A DNA stretch of 64,000 bases, taken from positions 25,236 through 89,235 of the forward strand of contig NZ_FONY01000023.1 in assembly GCF_900113045.1 (NCBI RefSeq), read 5' to 3'. The DNA comes from Thermoflexibacter ruber (GTDB lineage: Bacteria > Bacteroidota > Bacteroidia > Cytophagales > Thermoflexibacteraceae). The notes beneath the pieces are model-generated. The model did no database searches, was not told the DNA's origin, and was given only the letters and a program-made list of their open reading frames with translations. Both the position numbers and the translations under genes were made by a program. Below, one piece after another: positions 35,137 to 43,967 of this stretch. Positions within the stretch are counted from its first letter, which is position 1. Each line of letters begins with the position of its first letter.

Positions 35137-35188
35137 AAAATACCGTCAGAGGCTTTAATCGTATCTTGGAGAAAGAATCCAAAAATGC

Positions 35189-35845
35189 TCAAATTTCTCG
35201 ATACAGTATTTCCATTTCTTGCTTAAAAAATAGCAAGACAGCAAAAAGGTCAAATATATCTTCCGAAGTAACCACATAAGGATTACTTGTTGCATAATTC
35301 TTTCCGTCTAATACAACAAAAAACCAGTTTCTACCATTTACATATACTCCGTAAATAGGTTTATCATCTTGGTTTAATTTTTGGGCAGCCACCATCGCAA
35401 TCAATAACTGCCCAAGTGGGTCATTTTCCCTATTTTTCTCAGGTTTGTACTCATTAAGGAAAAAATGTGGCTTTTGAGGAATCTGCCTACCTTTTGCAAG
35501 CATAAATTCTACATTACCGCTTGTTATTTTAGTATCGTTGTCGTACTTGACAGAAAGAGGGCGTTGAGTGAATACCTTATAATAAGCACTTGTAAAATCC
35601 ACTAACTTAAAAAACGGGCTGATAAAGATGAACTTATACTCATCTTCATTCCAAGACTCTATAAAGTCAAAAGCCTCCAAGCGATACTTTTCAAGGTTTT
35701 GTCTTAATTCATGATTTTCAGGCAGTTTTATCTTTTTAATTTCCTCTAAAAGTGGCAAAGAACGTAACCTTTGAATCCCAAAAGTTTGCTCTACTTCTTC
35801 TGCTTGCCAGTCTTTGAAAGGTTTATTGGGTTTCCTCTTAGCCAT
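35189..35845 (-). CDS. Unrecognised protein, possibly PD-(D/E)XK nuclease-like
   Basis: A 218-residue cytoplasmic protein. NVEFMLAKGRQ, then KPHFFLNEYKPEK, has an E...ExK arrangement resembling the core of PD-(D/E)XK enzymes, followed by DPLGQLLIAMVAAQ (helix after the core) and YGVYVNGRNWFFVVLDG. Many such proteins of unknown role exist in Cytophagales; some resemble restriction-type N-terminal domains. No partner gene (methylase, ATPase) is adjacent. It sits convergent to the haloperoxidase pair. Nuclease function is inference. Confidence 0.6.
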   Translation of the reverse strand: MAKRKPNKPFKDWQAEEVEQTFGIQRLRSLPLLEEIKKIKLPENHELRQNLEKYRLEAFDFIESWNEDEYKFIFISPFFKLVDFTSAYYKVFTQRPLSVKYDNDTKITSGNVEFMLAKGRQIPQKPHFFLNEYKPEKNRENDPLGQLLIAMVAAQKLNQDDKPIYGVYVNGRNWFFVVLDGKNYATSNPYVVTSEDIFDLFAVLLFFKQEMEILYREI

Positions 35846-35950
35846 ACTTACAATCCAATTTTATTAACAAAGATACATTTTTTCCAAGAAAAAAAACATG
35901 TTTCTACTCTGATTTACCTCTCTCAAATCATTTTTCTTGCAATATTCATT

Positions 35951-35958
35951 TAATTTTG
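35951..35958 (+). promoter_or_regulatory. Candidate -7 element for the second CRTAC1 gene
   Basis: TAATTTTG matches TAnnTTTG. It lies 36 bases before the ATG at 35994 and inside any longer reading frame, supporting the shorter start. Confidence 0.38.
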
Positions 35959-35993
35959 TAAATATGCTATTAGATTATCATATTGATAGAAAA

Positions 35994-37715
35994 ATGAAAT
36001 ACAAACCATTAAAAATCAATCTATTAAAAAATAAAAGTTATATAAAAGTAGTAAACCTTTATATATTTCTTATTCTTTTTTCTTTTTCTCTTTTTGCCCA
36101 AACTCCTTTTAGAGAAGTAAGCAAAGAGGCAGGCATCGACCACGTTTTCAAGGTTTTTGAAGGCTTTTTTGGTGGTGGGGCTTGCGTTTTAGATTACAAC
36201 AACGATGGCTTCGAGGATATTTTTTTAGCAGGAGGTATGGGAGATGATAAACTCTATAAAAACAATGGAAATGGAACATTTACGGATGTTTATGTCAGCT
36301 CAGGACTTACGCCAAGCCGCAAGTTTATTACTCAGTCTGCCGTAGCTGCCGATGTAAACCGAGATGGTTTTGTAGATATTTTTATCTGTACGATTAGCAC
36401 CAAAGACACTTTAAAAGTAATTCCAAGAGCAGAAAATTTACTTTTTATAAATAATGGAAATGGCACTTTTAGAGATGCAACCAAAGAATACGGTTTGGCA
36501 GACTTAGAATGTTTTACCACAGGGGCGAGTTTTGGCGACATCAATGCTGACGGCTTTCCAGACCTTTACGTGGGTAATTATTTTACTGAATATCAAGGAA
36601 AACTCAATACCATAAGCGATGCAACCATAGTGGGTGCAAACCAAATCGCCAAAGGGCATTTATTGCTAAATATCAGTGGGAAAAAGTTTGAAAATGTTTA
36701 CGAAGACTATGGCTTGAAACACAAAGGCTTTGGGTTTGGGGGGGTATTTACTGATTATGACAATGACGGCGACCAAGATTTGATAGTCAATCACGATTTT
36801 GGCTACAAACGCACCCCCAATTTATTACTGGAAAATAGGTATCCCTTGGCAAGATTTGCCAATGTAGCAGAAAAAAAACAAATGGATTTGCGAATCAATG
36901 CTATGGCTTCTGCGGTAGGCGATTACAACAACGATGGACTCATGGATTACTTTTTTACTAATATTCGCTTTAATTATTTCATGGTCAATTCGGGTAAAAA
37001 CAATGTGTTTGAAAATAAGATTATAGAATTTAAAATGGACTTCATGAGCATAAGTTGGGGGGCAAACTTTGCTGATTTTGACCATGATAGCGACCTTGAC
37101 TTGTTTGTAGCAAATGGAGATTTGAACCCTAACTGTACCCCCATGGGAAATTTTTATTTTGAAAATAACAACTACACTTTCAAAGAAGAAGGACCAGCAA
37201 TGGGCTTAAATGACTATGGAATTGGTAGAGGCTCAGTAGTTTTTGACATGGACAATGATGGGGACTTAGATATTTTGGTGGTCAATCAAACGCCCGTGAT
37301 GACTTATCCTGTAGAGTCCCGCACCAAACTGTTTCGCAATGATTTGGCAAAAGGAAATTGGGTAAAAATAAAGTTAAAAGGTTTACAAGCAGAAAGTTAT
37401 GGCATAGGGTCAAGGGTAGAAGTGATAGCCAACGGCAAAAAAATGGTACGAGAAATAGACGGCGGCGGGTCAAGCCATTTGTCGCAAAACACAACTTTTG
37501 CTCACTTTGGGCTTGGCGATGCCAAACAGATAGAGAAGATAACAGTTTATTGGACGGGAGGGAAACAGCAAGTTTTGACTAATCAAAAAGTAAACTCGGT
37601 CATTGTCATTACAGAAAGCCCAGAGGAAGGCTTCAAATTTAGTTACTATTGGCTAATAGGGCTGGGGATTTTGGTGATTTTAGCTGGCTGGTGGGCAAGA
37701 AAGCAAAGGAATTAA
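35994..37715 (+). CDS. CRTAC1-type FG-GAP/ASPIC-UnbV protein with C-terminal membrane anchor
   Basis: A signal peptide (VNLYIFLILFSFSLFAQ) leads into FG-GAP repeats with calcium loops (DYNNDGFED, DVNRDGFVD, DINADGFPD, DYDNDGDQD, DYNNDGLMD, DMDNDGDLD) and an ASPIC/UnbV domain (LQAESYGIGSRVEVI, HFGLGDAKQIEKITVYWTGG). Unlike the larger relative at 29120 it has no lipobox and ends in a transmembrane helix with a basic tail (YYWLIGLGILVILAGWWARK), a pattern that recalls C-terminal sorting or anchoring signals. It could therefore be anchored to a membrane while displaying its propeller. Role inferred as surface or periplasmic binding. Confidence 0.85.
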   Translation: MKYKPLKINLLKNKSYIKVVNLYIFLILFSFSLFAQTPFREVSKEAGIDHVFKVFEGFFGGGACVLDYNNDGFEDIFLAGGMGDDKLYKNNGNGTFTDVYVSSGLTPSRKFITQSAVAADVNRDGFVDIFICTISTKDTLKVIPRAENLLFINNGNGTFRDATKEYGLADLECFTTGASFGDINADGFPDLYVGNYFTEYQGKLNTISDATIVGANQIAKGHLLLNISGKKFENVYEDYGLKHKGFGFGGVFTDYDNDGDQDLIVNHDFGYKRTPNLLLENRYPLARFANVAEKKQMDLRINAMASAVGDYNNDGLMDYFFTNIRFNYFMVNSGKNNVFENKIIEFKMDFMSISWGANFADFDHDSDLDLFVANGDLNPNCTPMGNFYFENNNYTFKEEGPAMGLNDYGIGRGSVVFDMDNDGDLDILVVNQTPVMTYPVESRTKLFRNDLAKGNWVKIKLKGLQAESYGIGSRVEVIANGKKMVREIDGGGSSHLSQNTTFAHFGLGDAKQIEKITVYWTGGKQQVLTNQKVNSVIVITESPEEGFKFSYYWLIGLGILVILAGWWARKQRN

Positions 37716-37781
37716 TTGCTTTTTGAGTGTGATTTGCGATTTTTGTAAGTAAAAATACTCTTTACCATAAATTATAACTCC

Positions 37782-39587
37782 ATGAAAAAATCTATTTATT
37801 TACCTAAAAGCAGTATTCTTTTTATATTGCTTTTTTTTACATCTATAGCGTTTTCACAAAAACTTTCCTACACAGTAGCTATTCCTGAACCTCATACACA
37901 CTACTGCGAGGTTGAAATCAAATTAGAAGGCATCAAAAAGCCTTACATAGACTTTAAGATGCCTGTTTGGACACCTGGGTCGTACTTGGTACGTGAGTTT
38001 GCCAAAAATGTAGAAGCAGAACAAGCCAAAGACCTTGCAGGAAAGAGCCTCAAAGTTCAAAAAGTTTCTAAAAACACTTGGAGAGTTTTTTTAGAAAAAA
38101 CTGAAAATGTTATTTTTAGTTATAAGGTATATGCTTACGAACACTCTGTACGGACAAGTTTTATAGATGACTCCCATGCTTTCCTGAATGGGGGTAGTAT
38201 TTTTATGTACCCTGATAGCTACCTCAATTTAGCCTCTACAGTAACTATCCAACCTTTCAAATCTTGGCAGCAAATTTCTACAGGTCTGCCCCAAGTCGGT
38301 TCTAACAAGTGGGTGCGTTCCTCCGAAAACTTTGATATTTTAGCAGATGCGCCCATAGAAGTAGGCAATCATCGTATCTTAGAATTTACTTTAAACAATA
38401 TTCCTCATTATATCGCCATGTACGGTGAAGGAGTAGATTACAATGCCAATCTATTAGTGGCAGACGTAAAAAAAATTGCAGAGGAAGCCATCAAAGTTTT
38501 TGGAGAAAATCCTTGCAAGGATTATACTTTCATCGTGCATAATACCAATCAAGGTGGAGGCGGTTTAGAACACCTGAACTCTACTGCACTCATCGTAGAA
38601 CGCCAACGCTACGATACCAACGGAGGGTATTTTAGTTTTCTTTCCTTAGTAGCCCACGAGTATTTTCATCTTTGGAATGTAAAAAGGTTGCGTCCTACTC
38701 CTTTAGGTCCTTTTGACTATGACAATGAGAACTATACTCGCCAACTTTGGATAGCAGAAGGTTTTACTGACTACTATGACAACTTGATACCGCGCAGGGC
38801 AGGTTTTTCTACTCCCACAGGCTTTGTCAATGCTATCAATGACCTTATCAACAACCACGAAAATTCACCGGGAAGTAAAGTACAAGCCCTGACCGAATCC
38901 AGTTTTGATGCTTGGATAAAAGCCTACCGCCCTAACGAAAACTCAGGGAATACTACTATTTCCTACTATGGCTCTGGGGCGAGAATAGCCGCTATGTTTG
39001 ACCTGTTGATTTTAAATAACTCCGATGGAGAGAAAAACTTAGACGACCTCATGCGTTACCTGTACCAAGAATACTATAAAAAACTCAACCGTCCTTACAC
39101 AGAAGAAGAATTTAAAAAAGCTGTAGAACTGATAGCAGGGGAAAAATTAGATGATTTTTTCCAAAAATATATTTATGGTACAGAAACTATAGATTATAAC
39201 CGCTTCTTGAATTATGCGGGCTTGAAATTGGTAGTAGAAAAAGATAAGGAAGTAAACTTAGGGGCAAGATACGAAGATAATGGCGGTAAAATCATAGTAA
39301 AAAGTGTCCGCAGAGGCACTGCTGCCTATAAATATGGGCTGAATGTAAACGATGAGATTTTGGGTATTGACGGCAAAAGACTCAGCGTAGGTCTAATAAA
39401 CCAACATATCAACAAGAAAAGAATAGGAGATAAAATTAGCTTGCTCATCGCAAGAGATGGCTTAATTAAAACCTTAGAAATAGTTTTGGGCGACAACAAC
39501 AGTAACTCTTACCAAATTACCGTAGTGGATAACCCCACTGAAAAACAACGCAGAATTTTCAATAAGTGGATAGGAGGGAATAGATAA
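37782..39587 (+). CDS. M61-family metallopeptidase with PDZ domain
   Basis: A secreted zinc peptidase of 601 residues. Signal peptide ends IAFSQ. The N-terminal M61 domain has WTPGSYLVREFAKNV, and the zinc site is HEYFH (residues 292-296) within VAHEYFHLWNVKRLRP, with Glu in IAEGFTDYYDNL as the third ligand. GSGARIAAMFDLLI and the helical module follow. A C-terminal PDZ domain starts at about 490 (KSVRRGTAAYKYGLNVNDEI). The family comprises glycyl aminopeptidases and related enzymes. It ends just before a strong bidirectional terminator. Confidence 0.92.
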   Translation: MKKSIYLPKSSILFILLFFTSIAFSQKLSYTVAIPEPHTHYCEVEIKLEGIKKPYIDFKMPVWTPGSYLVREFAKNVEAEQAKDLAGKSLKVQKVSKNTWRVFLEKTENVIFSYKVYAYEHSVRTSFIDDSHAFLNGGSIFMYPDSYLNLASTVTIQPFKSWQQISTGLPQVGSNKWVRSSENFDILADAPIEVGNHRILEFTLNNIPHYIAMYGEGVDYNANLLVADVKKIAEEAIKVFGENPCKDYTFIVHNTNQGGGGLEHLNSTALIVERQRYDTNGGYFSFLSLVAHEYFHLWNVKRLRPTPLGPFDYDNENYTRQLWIAEGFTDYYDNLIPRRAGFSTPTGFVNAINDLINNHENSPGSKVQALTESSFDAWIKAYRPNENSGNTTISYYGSGARIAAMFDLLILNNSDGEKNLDDLMRYLYQEYYKKLNRPYTEEEFKKAVELIAGEKLDDFFQKYIYGTETIDYNRFLNYAGLKLVVEKDKEVNLGARYEDNGGKIIVKSVRRGTAAYKYGLNVNDEILGIDGKRLSVGLINQHINKKRIGDKISLLIARDGLIKTLEIVLGDNNSNSYQITVVDNPTEKQRRIFNKWIGGNR

Positions 39588-39593
39588 TCACCC

Positions 39594-39638
39594 AAAAAAG
39601 CGAATCCACCAACTCTGTTTGATTTGGATTCGCTTTTT
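39594..39638. terminator. Strong bidirectional Rho-independent terminator
   Basis: Perfect complementary arms AAAAAGCGAATCC (39595-39607) and GGATTCGCTTTTT (39626-39638), an 18-base loop, and A/T runs on both sides. It serves the M61 gene on the plus strand and RtcB on the minus strand. Confidence 0.88.
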
Positions 39639-41091
39639 AATCTTCTCGCCTTCCTTTGGGGTCGGGGTCTGCCATGCGGACAATTTTAGGTGTAAACTTT
39701 GCCAAAATTTCTACCAAATCGTTTTGACTCTCAAGGACTTTGTAAATATCTTTATATACCATAGGGGCTTCGTCCAAATCCCCACCTATGAGTGTAACTC
39801 CTTTATCAGCCAATACTTTTTTGATGTCTTGCTTAGTGATGTTTTTCATTGCTTGAGCGCGCGACATGAGCCTGCCAGCCCCATGCGAGGCAGAATAAAT
39901 CGCAGAAAAATCTCCTTTGCCTTTGACTACAAAACCTGCCTGAGCCATAGAACCGGGGATAATGCCCAAATCCCCTTTGCCCGCAGGAGTAGCCCCCTTG
40001 CGATGAACAATGACAGGTGTACCATCAGCTAATTTCTCTTCCCATGCAAAGTTATGATGATTTTCTACCATGAGCAGTGGCTTGATTCCTAAGGATTTAG
40101 CCATTTTCTTATGGATTTGGTGATGATTGGCAGAGGCATAATCTCCCGCCAGATTCATCGCTATCCAATAGGCTTGACCTTCTTCTGTTTCTAAATCTAA
40201 CCATGCTAAGTGCTTTGCTTCTTTGGGAAGTTTTGTTTTGTCCATAGCTAACTTGGAATAGTAGTTGGCTATGCTCGCTCCAAAACCTCTTGAACCTGAG
40301 TGCGACAAGAGAGCCAAATACTTCCCTGTGGGCAGTTTTAAGTCTTCGCTTTCCTTGTTTATTTCTAAAATTCCCCATTCTACAAAGTGATTACCCGTGC
40401 CAGAAGTTCCTATTTGCATTTCTGCTTTGTGTCTGAGGTCTTTGATAATTTTTGTAGCATTCCATTCTGGCTTGTCAAAAACTTCATCAGGCATAGGTTT
40501 AGCAAACCTTCCGTCTATGCCAAAAAGCGTATTTTCCACCAGAAAGTTTTTTAACATTTGGCTTTTCTGCTCCAAATAGTGATTGTCCATTTCAAAGACT
40601 GACAAACACATACGGCAAGCAATATCCACGCCTACTGCATAGGGAATCACAGCATTAGCATTGGTAGCCAATACGCCTCCTATGGGCAAGCCATACCCTA
40701 CGTGAGCATCGGGCATGAGCGAACCTGCCAAGGTAATAGGCAGACGCATTGCATTGTCCATTTGATTAATCGCCTCTTTATCAATATTTTCAATGCCATA
40801 AATTTTGTACTCGGGAACTTCTTTTTTTAGTTCAAAGGCAGTTGCTTTAAGTCCTACCGAGTCTTCTATGGGCTGTAACTCTTTAACTAATTGGGCTATT
40901 TCTGCAAAAATAGCATCACTTGCGAAGCTATCAGGATTACTAATCAAAGCCCGATACTTCGCTAATATTTCTTCTTTCCCAAGAATTTTGTTTTTGATTA
41001 AGTTTTTAGCAAATCTGCCTGCTTGCTCTAATAGAGCCTCAGAATAAAAGCCAATAGCTCTTAATTCATTGTTATTAAGTTTTTTAGACAA
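39637..41091 (-). CDS. rtcB: RNA-splicing ligase RtcB family protein, TTG start
   Basis: A 484-residue RtcB-type RNA ligase, which joins 2',3'-cyclic phosphate (or 3'-phosphate) and 5'-OH ends using GTP and manganese. The active-site regions are visible: MPDAHVGYGLPIGGV, GVDIACRM (metal-ligand Cys), GTSGTGNHFVEWG, SHSGSRGFG, HHNFAW, HRKGATPA and SASHGAGR (guanylylated His region). It has no ATG near the start, and an in-frame TAA lies two codons before TTG at 41091, so TTG is the start. No archease or release-factor-H partner is adjacent. It may repair or heal RNA; a tRNA splicing role is unlikely in bacteria. Confidence 0.92.
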   Translation of the reverse strand: MSKKLNNNELRAIGFYSEALLEQAGRFAKNLIKNKILGKEEILAKYRALISNPDSFASDAIFAEIAQLVKELQPIEDSVGLKATAFELKKEVPEYKIYGIENIDKEAINQMDNAMRLPITLAGSLMPDAHVGYGLPIGGVLATNANAVIPYAVGVDIACRMCLSVFEMDNHYLEQKSQMLKNFLVENTLFGIDGRFAKPMPDEVFDKPEWNATKIIKDLRHKAEMQIGTSGTGNHFVEWGILEINKESEDLKLPTGKYLALLSHSGSRGFGASIANYYSKLAMDKTKLPKEAKHLAWLDLETEEGQAYWIAMNLAGDYASANHHQIHKKMAKSLGIKPLLMVENHHNFAWEEKLADGTPVIVHRKGATPAGKGDLGIIPGSMAQAGFVVKGKGDFSAIYSASHGAGRLMSRAQAMKNITKQDIKKVLADKGVTLIGGDLDEAPMVYKDIYKVLESQNDLVEILAKFTPKIVRMADPDPKGRRED

Positions 41092-41192
41092 ATTTTAAAA
41101 TAAATTTAATGAAAAATAAATTTAATGAAAAATTTTTATAAGTAATTATGCAAATTAAAGCGAATTTTACAATATTTGTATATTTTTGCATT

Positions 41193-41528
41193 ATGTCAAA
41201 AGTAAAAAGATATAGCAAACTTTTTACTGAAGCCTAACTCGAGGAGCTAAAATTTGCTTACAAAGATGGGAAAAATAACCTTTCCCATAGTCATTGTCAG
41301 GCAATTATTTTGAGTAGTAAAGGGATTGGAGGTTTAAAAACCAAGAAAAGGCAATCCAAATTATACACTCAACGAATCGCTCTTGCCAAGGCAAAAGTAG
41401 CAGAAAATAGGCGTAAATTGTCCTTAGCGAAGGTAGCAATAGAAAAAGAGCTTAATAAGGAGCTAATGCAAAGTACTCTGCGCCGTTTTTCAATAAACAT
41501 CTTTCCACACAGAGGAAAGGCTTTATGA
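41193..41528 (+). pseudogene. Remnant of an IS630-type transposase with an internal deletion
   Basis: The ATG at 41193 opens MSKVKRYSKLFTEA, then an in-frame TAA (41235-41237), and the same frame continues LEELKFAYKDGKN, CQAIILSSKGI, GGLKTKKRQSK, NRRKLSLAKVAIEKEL and STLRRF. This follows the start of IS630-type transposases, but the helix-turn-helix normally between the ILLSSKG part and the GLxxKK part is missing, and the catalytic DDE domain is gone. The tail merges with repeat R2. A TATTTTTG -7-like element lies just upstream (41181-41188). Clearly non-functional. Confidence 0.65.
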
Positions 41529-41592
41529 GAATCAATATTTTGACTTCCTTCCCAGAAGGGGGCGTAGTGCAACTGGAGGGGTGAGGTGATAA
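41497..41592 (+). repeat. Dispersed palindromic-doublet repeat R2, copy 2
   Basis: Aligns with 22073-22172. Hairpin 1 is CTTTCC (41501-41506) with GGAAAG (41514-41519); hairpin 2 pairs CCTTCCC with GAAGGGGG; GTAGTGCAACTGGAGGGGT follows. It directly abuts the transposase remnant. Confidence 0.7.
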
Positions 41593-41667
41593 AAAAACAT
41601 TCCCGAAAGCAGTCTAATTCTTGAAAATTAATGAAATAATTGACTTAATACAACACTAAAAGTAAAT

Positions 41668-42576
41668 ATGAAAAGGAGAAATTTTGTAAAAAATACTTTG
41701 GCAGTCAGTGCCTTGGGAGCAACCGCTTCTTCTGTTTTTGCAGAAGAGAAAAATACAGGCAAGCACAAGTTTAACCTGAATTATGCTCCGCACTTCGGCA
41801 TGTTCAGAAACAGTGCAGGCAATGATATTTTTGCAGAGTTACAATTTATGGCAGACCAAGGATTTACAGCCTTAGAAGATAATGGCTTGCTTGGCAGAAC
41901 AGTAGAGGTACAAGAAAGGTTAGGAAAGGAACTCCAAAGGCTGGGAATGACTATGGGGGTATTCGTAGTAGATGGCGGCGATAACTGGAAAATTTCACTG
42001 ACCTCAGGGAAAAAAGAATTTATAGACAATTTTGTTAAAACTTGTAAGATTTCTGTAGAAGCAGCTAAGCGAGTGAATGCCAAGTGGATGACAGTAGTAC
42101 CCGGCTTTTATGACCGCAACTTGCCCATAGGTATTCAGACGGCTAATGTGATTGAAGCATTGCGCCGAGGGGCAGAGATTTTTGAACCACACGGGCTCAT
42201 TATGGTCTTAGAGCCATTAAGCGATACACCAGAGTTATTTTTACGAAACTCAGACCAAACCTACATGATTTGTAAGGCAGTGAATAGTCCTTCTTGTAAG
42301 ATTTTGTATGATGCTTACCACATGCAACGCAACGAAGGTCAAATTATCAAAAATATAGAACTTTGCTGGGACGAGATAGCCTATTTCCAAATCGGCGACA
42401 ATCCTGGACGCAAAGAACCTACCTCTGGAGAGATGAACTACAAGAATATTTTTAAATATATTTATGATAGGGGTTACAAAGGCGTATTAGGTATGGAACA
42501 CGGCAATGCTAAACCGGGCAAAGAGGGAGAAGAAGCACTCATCAGGGCGTACAAAGAAGTAGATAACTTTAAATAA
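41668..42576 (+). CDS. Exported TIM-barrel protein of the hydroxypyruvate isomerase-like family
   Basis: A 302-residue xylose-isomerase-like TIM barrel. The N-terminus RRNFVKNTLAVSALGATASS is a twin-arginine-type signal. Motifs: HFGMFRNSAGND, FTALEDNGLL, VLEPLSDTPE (catalytic-type Glu), ILYDAYHMQRNEGQI (metal-ligand Asp/His region), DNPGRKEPTSGEMNY and VLGMEHGNA. The layout matches hydroxypyruvate isomerase-like (Hyi) proteins, but substrates vary widely (keto sugars, tagatose). Three more genes follow at short spacing. The enzyme is probably folded with a metal before export. Confidence 0.82.
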   Translation: MKRRNFVKNTLAVSALGATASSVFAEEKNTGKHKFNLNYAPHFGMFRNSAGNDIFAELQFMADQGFTALEDNGLLGRTVEVQERLGKELQRLGMTMGVFVVDGGDNWKISLTSGKKEFIDNFVKTCKISVEAAKRVNAKWMTVVPGFYDRNLPIGIQTANVIEALRRGAEIFEPHGLIMVLEPLSDTPELFLRNSDQTYMICKAVNSPSCKILYDAYHMQRNEGQIIKNIELCWDEIAYFQIGDNPGRKEPTSGEMNYKNIFKYIYDRGYKGVLGMEHGNAKPGKEGEEALIRAYKEVDNFK

Positions 42577-42591
42577 GGCATACTGATAAAT

Positions 42592-43011
42592 ATGAAATTA
42601 CATTTGAAAGCTACCGCAGAAGCTATAAACCAACGACCAGTGAAGACTTTGGCGAATGCTTTGGGCATAGAAATTACTGAAATTACCGAAGACTATATAG
42701 CAGGCAGAATGCCCGTCGACCACCGTACTCATCAGCCTATGGGTATTTTGCATGGAGGCGCCTCGGTTGCCTTTGCTGAAACCTTGGGAAGCATCGGGGG
42801 ATGGTTGGCTCTGCCGGACGATAACCACTATTGTGTAGGTTTGGACATTAATGCTAACCATATCCGAAGCGTCAAAGAAGGTTATGTCTATGGTAAAGCA
42901 CTTCCTTTGCACTTAGGAAAAAGTACACAGGTTTGGGAAATAAAAATTACCAACCAAGAAGGTAAATTAGTTTGTATCAGTCGTTTGACTTTGGCGGTAT
43001 TGAAAATATAA
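42592..43011 (+). CDS. Hotdog-fold acyl-CoA thioesterase (PaaI/MenI-like)
   Basis: A 139-residue hotdog protein. GRMPVDHRTHQPMGILHGGASVAFAETLGSIGG is split here as GRMPVDHRTHQPMG and ILHGGASVAFAETLG: the His-Gly-Gly and Glu of the active site are typical of the PaaI/MenI branch. DINANHIRSVKEGYVYG continues the core. Members hydrolyse acyl-CoA thioesters, for example 1,4-dihydroxy-2-naphthoyl-CoA in menaquinone synthesis, which would suit a Bacteroidota, but no other men gene is here. It starts 15 bases after the TIM-barrel gene. Confidence 0.85.
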   Translation: MKLHLKATAEAINQRPVKTLANALGIEITEITEDYIAGRMPVDHRTHQPMGILHGGASVAFAETLGSIGGWLALPDDNHYCVGLDINANHIRSVKEGYVYGKALPLHLGKSTQVWEIKITNQEGKLVCISRLTLAVLKI

Positions 43012-43021
43012 AACTTACAAC

Positions 43022-43786
43022 ATGAGTTCTTATCTTGGTAGGCATGCCCAACTGTACGATATTTTTTATTCAGAAAAAAACTACCAACAAGAAGCTGATT
43101 TTGTGCATCAACTCATTATAGAGTTTGGCAGAGAATCCTCCAAAAAATTGTTGGAGTTGGCTTGTGGCACTGGTAGTCATGCTTTTTTATTAGAAAAATA
43201 CGGCTATGCACTTCATGCTTTTGACTATTCGACAGATATGATAGCACAAGCAAGAGAGAAGGCAAAAAAGCATGACTCAAAAATCACCTTTCAGGTAGGA
43301 GATATGCGAAACCTGAACTTCCAAAATGAATTTGATGTAGCTATCTGCTTGTTTGATTCTATTGGTTATGTACTTACCAATGAGGCTATTAACTCTGTAT
43401 TTAATAAAGTTTACCAAAGTTTGAAAGTAGGAGGCTTGTTCATTTTTGAGTTTTGGCACGCTCCAGCCATGCTCAAAAGTTTTGACCCGGTAAGAGTAAA
43501 AAAATGGAAATTAGTTGATAGAGAAATTCTCCGTATTTCTGAAACTACCATAGACATTCCAAGTAGTACAAGTACAGTGAATTATTCCATTTACGAACTG
43601 TTCAGCAATGGCACTTTTGCACACCTCAGCGAAACCCAACGCAATCGCTTTTTTCAGCTACAGGAAATGCTTTCGTTTGTAGCACACAATGGCTTCAAAA
43701 CAAAGATATGGTTTGGAGGATACGATAAAAGCCTGACCACCATAGATGCGCAAACTTGGCATATTGTGATGCTTGTGCAGAAGTAG
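43022..43786 (+). CDS. Class I SAM-dependent methyltransferase
   Basis: A 254-residue methyltransferase. SAM-binding motif I is LLELACGTGSHAFLLEKYG at about residues 42-60, motif II FDYSTDMIAQARE, then VGDMRNLNF and FDVAICLFDSIGY. The second half is beta-rich and ends YDKSLTTIDAQTWHIVML. The substrate is unknown; resemblance is to small-molecule methyltransferases of the Methyltransf_25 group. It lies 10 bases after the thioesterase, the third gene of a likely operon. Confidence 0.85.
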   Translation: MSSYLGRHAQLYDIFYSEKNYQQEADFVHQLIIEFGRESSKKLLELACGTGSHAFLLEKYGYALHAFDYSTDMIAQAREKAKKHDSKITFQVGDMRNLNFQNEFDVAICLFDSIGYVLTNEAINSVFNKVYQSLKVGGLFIFEFWHAPAMLKSFDPVRVKKWKLVDREILRISETTIDIPSSTSTVNYSIYELFSNGTFAHLSETQRNRFFQLQEMLSFVAHNGFKTKIWFGGYDKSLTTIDAQTWHIVMLVQK

Positions 43787-43922
43787 GTTTAGCAAAAATA
43801 CAGCAGAAAGGCACACAGGCAAGTAAAATTTAGTTTTTTACGACTAATTTTTATAGATAGGGGCTTTTCGCATCAGTTTTCACTCGCAGAAAAATTGTGT
43901 ACTGAGGTAAATTTTTCATAAA

Positions 43923-43951
43923 TTTGTACTTAATAATTATGAATAATTTTG
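43923..43951 (+). promoter_or_regulatory. Candidate promoter TTTG-N17-TAATTTTG for metG
   Basis: Both -33 (TTTG, 43923-43926) and -7 (TAATTTTG, 43944-43951) elements fit the Bacteroidota consensus, with a 17-base spacer. The ATG of metG lies 49 bases downstream of the -7 element. Confidence 0.5.
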
Positions 43952-43967
43952 TATCCCATTCATAATT
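43935..43967. repeat. Inverted repeat overlapping the metG promoter
   Basis: AATTATGAAT (43935-43944) and ATTCATAATT (43958-43967) are perfect complements around 13 bases that include most of the -7 element. It could be an operator or a simple AT-rich repeat; more AATTCAT-type repeats follow to 43990. Confidence 0.45.

Noticed and set aside
35189..35845. Possible restriction endonuclease
   Set aside because: Only a weak E...ExK pattern; no methyltransferase or specificity subunit nearby, so it is listed as an unrecognised protein.
39619..40032. 137-codon plus-strand frame opposite RtcB
   Set aside because: Antisense to the conserved C-terminal RtcB motifs; composition is not protein-like.
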